A stretch of 64,000 nucleotides of DNA from Mucilaginibacter yixingensis (GTDB lineage: Bacteria > Bacteroidota > Bacteroidia > Sphingobacteriales > Sphingobacteriaceae): NCBI RefSeq assembly GCF_041080815.1, contig NZ_CP160205.1:868001-932000 (forward strand), given 5' to 3'. Both the position numbers and the translations under genes were made by a program. The notes beneath the pieces were generated by a model, which had not been told where the DNA came from, ran no database searches, and was given only the letters and a program-made list of their open reading frames with translations. Shown here piece after piece: positions 61,242 through 64,000 of this stretch. The first letter of the stretch is position 1; each line of letters starts with the position of its first letter.

Positions 61242-62591
61242 ATGGACAAAAGCTCAACTCACGAAAAAAGTGCGCCAATTGTGGTAGGATTGGACATCGG
61301 TACCACTAAGATCTGCGCTATTGTTGGTCGCCGTAGCAAGAACGGGAAAGTGGAAGTGCTGGGTATCGGTAAAGCCGAATCGGCTGGTGTGACGCGTGGG
61401 ATGGTGTCTAACATTGATAAAACGGTACAAGGCATTCTGGCAGCGGTAGATGTTGCCGGTACTCAGTCTAACGTAGAAATAAAGGTAGTAAACGTAGGTA
61501 TTGCCGGCCAGCACATCAAAAGCTTGCAGCACCGTGGTTTAATTACCCGTAGAGATCTGAACTCAGAGATCAGTCGCCGGGATATCGAGAAACTGATCGA
61601 AGACATGTACAACCTGGTGATGCCTCCGGGCGAGGAGATCATCCACGTGCTGCCGCAGGAGTTTACGGTAGATAACGAGCCGGGTATTAAAGATCCGGTT
61701 GGTATGGCAGGCGTGCGTCTGGAAGCTAACTTCCACATCATCTCTGGCCAGGTTACTGCTATCAAAAACATTGTTAAATGCGTTAACAAAGCCCACCTGG
61801 ATAGCCAGGAGCTGATTCTGGAGCCACTGGCATCGTCAGAATCGGTACTGAGCGACGAAGAAAAAGAAGCCGGTGTGGTGCTGGTAGATATTGGTGGTGG
61901 TACTACAGATGTGGCCATCTTCCACGAGGGCATCATCCGTCATACCGCGGTTATTCCATTTGGCGGTAACAGCGTAACTGAAGATATCCGCGAGGGTTGC
62001 TCTGTAATGCGCAACATTGCCGAGCAGCTGAAACTGCGTTTCGGTTCTGCCCTGGCAGACGAGAACAAAGAGAACGAGATTGTTTGCGTTCCTGGTCTGC
62101 GCGGTCGCGAGCCTAAAGAAATATCGGTGAAAAACCTGGCTTACGTTATCCAGGCCCGTATGGAAGAGATTGTAGAACACGTGTACTACGAGATCAAATC
62201 ATCAGGCTATGAAAAGAAACTGATAGCCGGCATCGTTATAACTGGTGGCGGTGCGCAACTGAAGCACCTGCCGCAACTGGTAGAATACGTTACCGGACTG
62301 GATTGCCGTGTGGGTTACCCTAACGAGCACTTGTCTAAAAACGAAGTGCTGCCAAAGCAAACTTATGAAGAGCTGCAAAGCCCGATGTTTGCTACCGGTA
62401 TTGGTCTGCTCATTAAAGGTATCCAGAAGATGGAGTACGAAATGGCCGGACAAACCCAGCAGGTGCAGCCAAAGGTTGAAAAGCAAACCAAGTATGAGGA
62501 CGAGAAAAAATTCGGCTTGTTCAGCAAACTGCTGGAAACCGGAAAGAAATTTATAAAGGACGATATCAAGGATGAGGATTTCTTGAAGTAG
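61242..62591 (+). CDS. ftsA: Division protein FtsA
   Basis: A 449-residue actin-like ATPase. It has VVGLDIGTTKICAIVGR (phosphate 1), the SHS2 1C domain, VLVDIGGGTTDVAIFHEG (phosphate 2) and IAGIVITGGGAQLKHL. A C-terminal amphipathic stretch (FGLFSKLLETGKKFIKDDIK) would bind the membrane. FtsA anchors FtsZ filaments. It starts two bases after the ftsQ stop. Confidence 0.97.
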   Translation: MDKSSTHEKSAPIVVGLDIGTTKICAIVGRRSKNGKVEVLGIGKAESAGVTRGMVSNIDKTVQGILAAVDVAGTQSNVEIKVVNVGIAGQHIKSLQHRGLITRRDLNSEISRRDIEKLIEDMYNLVMPPGEEIIHVLPQEFTVDNEPGIKDPVGMAGVRLEANFHIISGQVTAIKNIVKCVNKAHLDSQELILEPLASSESVLSDEEKEAGVVLVDIGGGTTDVAIFHEGIIRHTAVIPFGGNSVTEDIREGCSVMRNIAEQLKLRFGSALADENKENEIVCVPGLRGREPKEISVKNLAYVIQARMEEIVEHVYYEIKSSGYEKKLIAGIVITGGGAQLKHLPQLVEYVTGLDCRVGYPNEHLSKNEVLPKQTYEELQSPMFATGIGLLIKGIQKMEYEMAGQTQQVQPKVEKQTKYEDEKKFGLFSKLLETGKKFIKDDIKDEDFLK

Positions 62592-62687
62592 GCGATTAGT
62601 TGATTAAGTTGAATGGTTGATTAAGTGATTTGTTTTTGTCTGAAACTACTCACTTAATCAACTACTCTCTCAACCAACCAATCACTG
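62592..62687. repeat. Family C word-array inverted repeat after ftsA
   Basis: GATTAGTTGATTAAGTTGAA and ATGGTTGATTAAGTGA words are answered by ACTCACTTAATCAACTACTC and CAACCAACCAATCAC. It resembles the array between murG and murC. Confidence 0.65.
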
Positions 62688-62697
62688 TTTTAAGGAC

Positions 62698-62758
62698 TTT
62701 TCAACACCCGGATAACTTTTCCACATTGTTAACGATTGTGGAAAACTCTTGTTGAAAA
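62698..62758. promoter_or_regulatory. Nested inverted DnaA-box-like 9-mers upstream of ftsZ
   Basis: Four 9-mers form two nested inverted pairs: TTTTCAACA (62698-62706) with TGTTGAAAA (62750-62758), and TTTTCCACA (62717-62725) with TGTGGAAAA (62737-62745). GTTAAC lies at the centre. TTTTCCACA fits the relaxed DnaA box TTWTNCACA. The set is 67 bp before the ftsZ start and may control ftsZ transcription. Confidence 0.5.
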
Positions 62759-62824
62759 ACTATTAATATTACATTCACAACAGGTATCCACTCATTAGGG
62801 AACATATAGCTGAAAACGAGGATT

Positions 62825-64000
62825 ATGCAGTTTGAAATGTTAAAAGATAAATCGTCAATCATCAAAGTAATTGGTGTTGGCGGCGGCGGCGGGAACGCAG
62901 TAAACCACATGTATAAGCAAGGTATTACCGGTGTAGACTTCATTATCTGCAACACGGATGCCCAGGCATTGGAGCTGAGCCCTATCCCCAACAAAGTACA
63001 GTTGGGCGCCAGTTTAACCGAGGGAATGGGTGCTGGCTCAATTCCGGAAGTAGGCAAAAACTCTGCTATAGAAAACATTGAAGATATTAAGCAAATGCTG
63101 GGCACTACCACCAAAATGCTGTTCATTACAGCAGGTATGGGCGGTGGTACCGGTACCGGTGCAAGCCCTATTATTGCCAAGGCTGCCCGCGAGCTGGATA
63201 TCTTAACGGTAGGTATTATTACCACCCCTTTCTCTTTTGAGGGCAAGCGTCGTAAAATGCAGGCCGATGAAGGTTTGGAGGAACTGAAAAAGTACGTGGA
63301 TTCATTCCTGGTCATCAGCAATGATCGTCTGCGTCAGATTTTTGGTAACCTTACCATGAGCTCTGCATTTGCACAGGCAGATAACATTTTGACCACGGCT
63401 GCCAAAGGTATTGCCGAAATCATTACGCTGCCGGGCTATATCAACGTTGACTTTAAAGATGTGCGCACCGTAATGAAAGACAGCGGTGTAGCCATTATGG
63501 GTAGCCACGCGGCAGACGGTGAAAACCGTGCGCTGAAAGCTGTTCAGGGTGCGCTTGCTTCTCCTCTGTTGAAAGACAATGAGATTGAAGGCGCACGCTA
63601 TATTTTATTAAACATTAGCTCGGGCGTTAACGAGGTAACCATGGATGAGGTAAGCATTATTACCGACTATATCCAGGAGAATGCTGGTTTAGCTGCCGAT
63701 TTAATTTGGGGTAACTGCCAGGATGAGTCGCTGGGCGATCAGCTATCGGTAACCATCATTGCTACCGGTTTCCAAACAAAAGACGAACGTGATAAAGAGC
63801 AAAGCAGCAAAAAAGTAATATCGATGCTGATGCCGCAGGATACGCCGCTGGTTAAACCAGTAAACGAGTTTATCGCCCCGGCACCTGCCCCTGTAGAAAA
63901 CGTGTTCTCTGAGCCATACCTGAAAGCCAAGGAAGCAGAACTGAAACAAACTGGTCTGTTTGATCTGTTCGGCGCGCCAGAAGCGGCTGATGGCAGCAAC
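62825..64000 (+). CDS. ftsZ: Cell division GTPase FtsZ (3' end outside window)
   Basis: 392 residues are visible and the frame is still open at the window end. It begins MQFEMLKDKSSIIKVIGVGG, with the nucleotide-binding GVGGGGGNAVNHM and the tubulin signature AGMGGGTGTGASP. The T7-loop region follows with VDFKDVRTVMKDSG, where catalytic Asp residues meet the next subunit. The last 60 residues are the disordered linker (PAPAPVENVF); the C-terminal FtsA-binding peptide lies beyond the window. It may have its own promoter in the 233-bp gap after ftsA. Confidence 0.97.
   Translation, partial: MQFEMLKDKSSIIKVIGVGGGGGNAVNHMYKQGITGVDFIICNTDAQALELSPIPNKVQLGASLTEGMGAGSIPEVGKNSAIENIEDIKQMLGTTTKMLFITAGMGGGTGTGASPIIAKAARELDILTVGIITTPFSFEGKRRKMQADEGLEELKKYVDSFLVISNDRLRQIFGNLTMSSAFAQADNILTTAAKGIAEIITLPGYINVDFKDVRTVMKDSGVAIMGSHAADGENRALKAVQGALASPLLKDNEIEGARYILLNISSGVNEVTMDEVSIITDYIQENAGLAADLIWGNCQDESLGDQLSVTIIATGFQTKDERDKEQSSKKVISMLMPQDTPLVKPVNEFIAPAPAPVENVFSEPYLKAKEAELKQTGLFDLFGAPEAADGSN

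Noticed and set aside
14878..62687. CRISPR array
   Set aside because: The repeats are dispersed, palindromic and not evenly spaced, and no cas gene is present.

Overview
The window is a 64 kb chromosomal segment of a Bacteroidota bacterium, most likely a member of the Sphingobacteriaceae (Mucilaginibacter/Pedobacter-like). This rests on several things seen here: an alternative complex III operon joined to a caa3-type oxidase, many Bacteroidota-typical families (DUF4286, DUF2851, DUF2461, DUF4142, the MG2-domain secreted protein, the LolA-like protein), promoters of the TTTG / TAnnTTTG type, and a dcw cluster in the Bacteroidota order. Species cannot be fixed from sequence reading alone. I see no rRNA, tRNA, CRISPR array, prophage or insertion sequence.

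Region 1 (1-12920) is a respiratory supercluster. It holds the end of actB, then actC-actD-actE-actF (quinol:cytochrome c oxidoreductase, alternative complex III), cytochrome oxidase subunits II and I, haem A synthase and haem O synthase, two subunit III proteins, subunit IV, a SCO copper chaperone, a DUF420 membrane protein and a small CxxC membrane protein. Together they carry electrons from quinol to oxygen and build the oxidase cofactors. Two oddities are a SCO protein with Tyr at the usual copper-ligand His, and a canonical EF-hand loop inside the DUF420 protein.

Region 2 (12970-34790) is mixed housekeeping: DUF983, DUF2461, an OmpA-type lipoprotein, a phosphoesterase, DUF4286, a TPR protein, a three-gene unit of S9-peptidase-like lipoprotein / histidine kinase / response regulator, an MG2-domain secreted protein, a PfkB sugar kinase, FtsK, a LolA-like protein, an MBL-fold hydrolase, a DegT-type PLP enzyme, DUF2851 and PspC. 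The S9-like protein appears to lack its catalytic Ser and His, so it may be a sensor rather than an enzyme.

Region 3 (34792-47492) has a RES-Xre toxin-antitoxin pair divergent from valS, a hybrid sensor kinase, a DUF4142 lipoprotein, a GH19 lysozyme/chitinase-like lipoprotein, a cobalamin adenosyltransferase, DUF2795, small and secreted proteins of unknown role and RecQ.

Region 4 (48081-64000) is the division and cell wall cluster mraZ-rsmH-ftsL-ftsI-murE-mraY-murD-ftsW-murG-murC-ftsQ-ftsA-ftsZ (ftsZ runs off the window; murF and ddl are not present). The first five genes overlap. Later junctions carry inserted repeat elements.

The most unusual layer is the intergenic DNA. Three families of dispersed inverted-repeat elements occupy most gaps: (A) CCCTCCCGG/CTCTCC-type paired arms whose first arm sits directly against an upstream stop codon in all five cases; (B) 70-150 bp palindromic elements bounded by GTCAT...ATGAC; (C) paired low-complexity word arrays such as GTGAGTAGTGAG. 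One family A element supplies part of the coding sequence of murD, and a separate 8-bp tandem repeat lies inside valS. Two regulatory-looking structures stand out in the dcw cluster: 10-bp-periodic GTGG boxes before mraZ, and nested inverted DnaA-box-like 9-mers before ftsZ.
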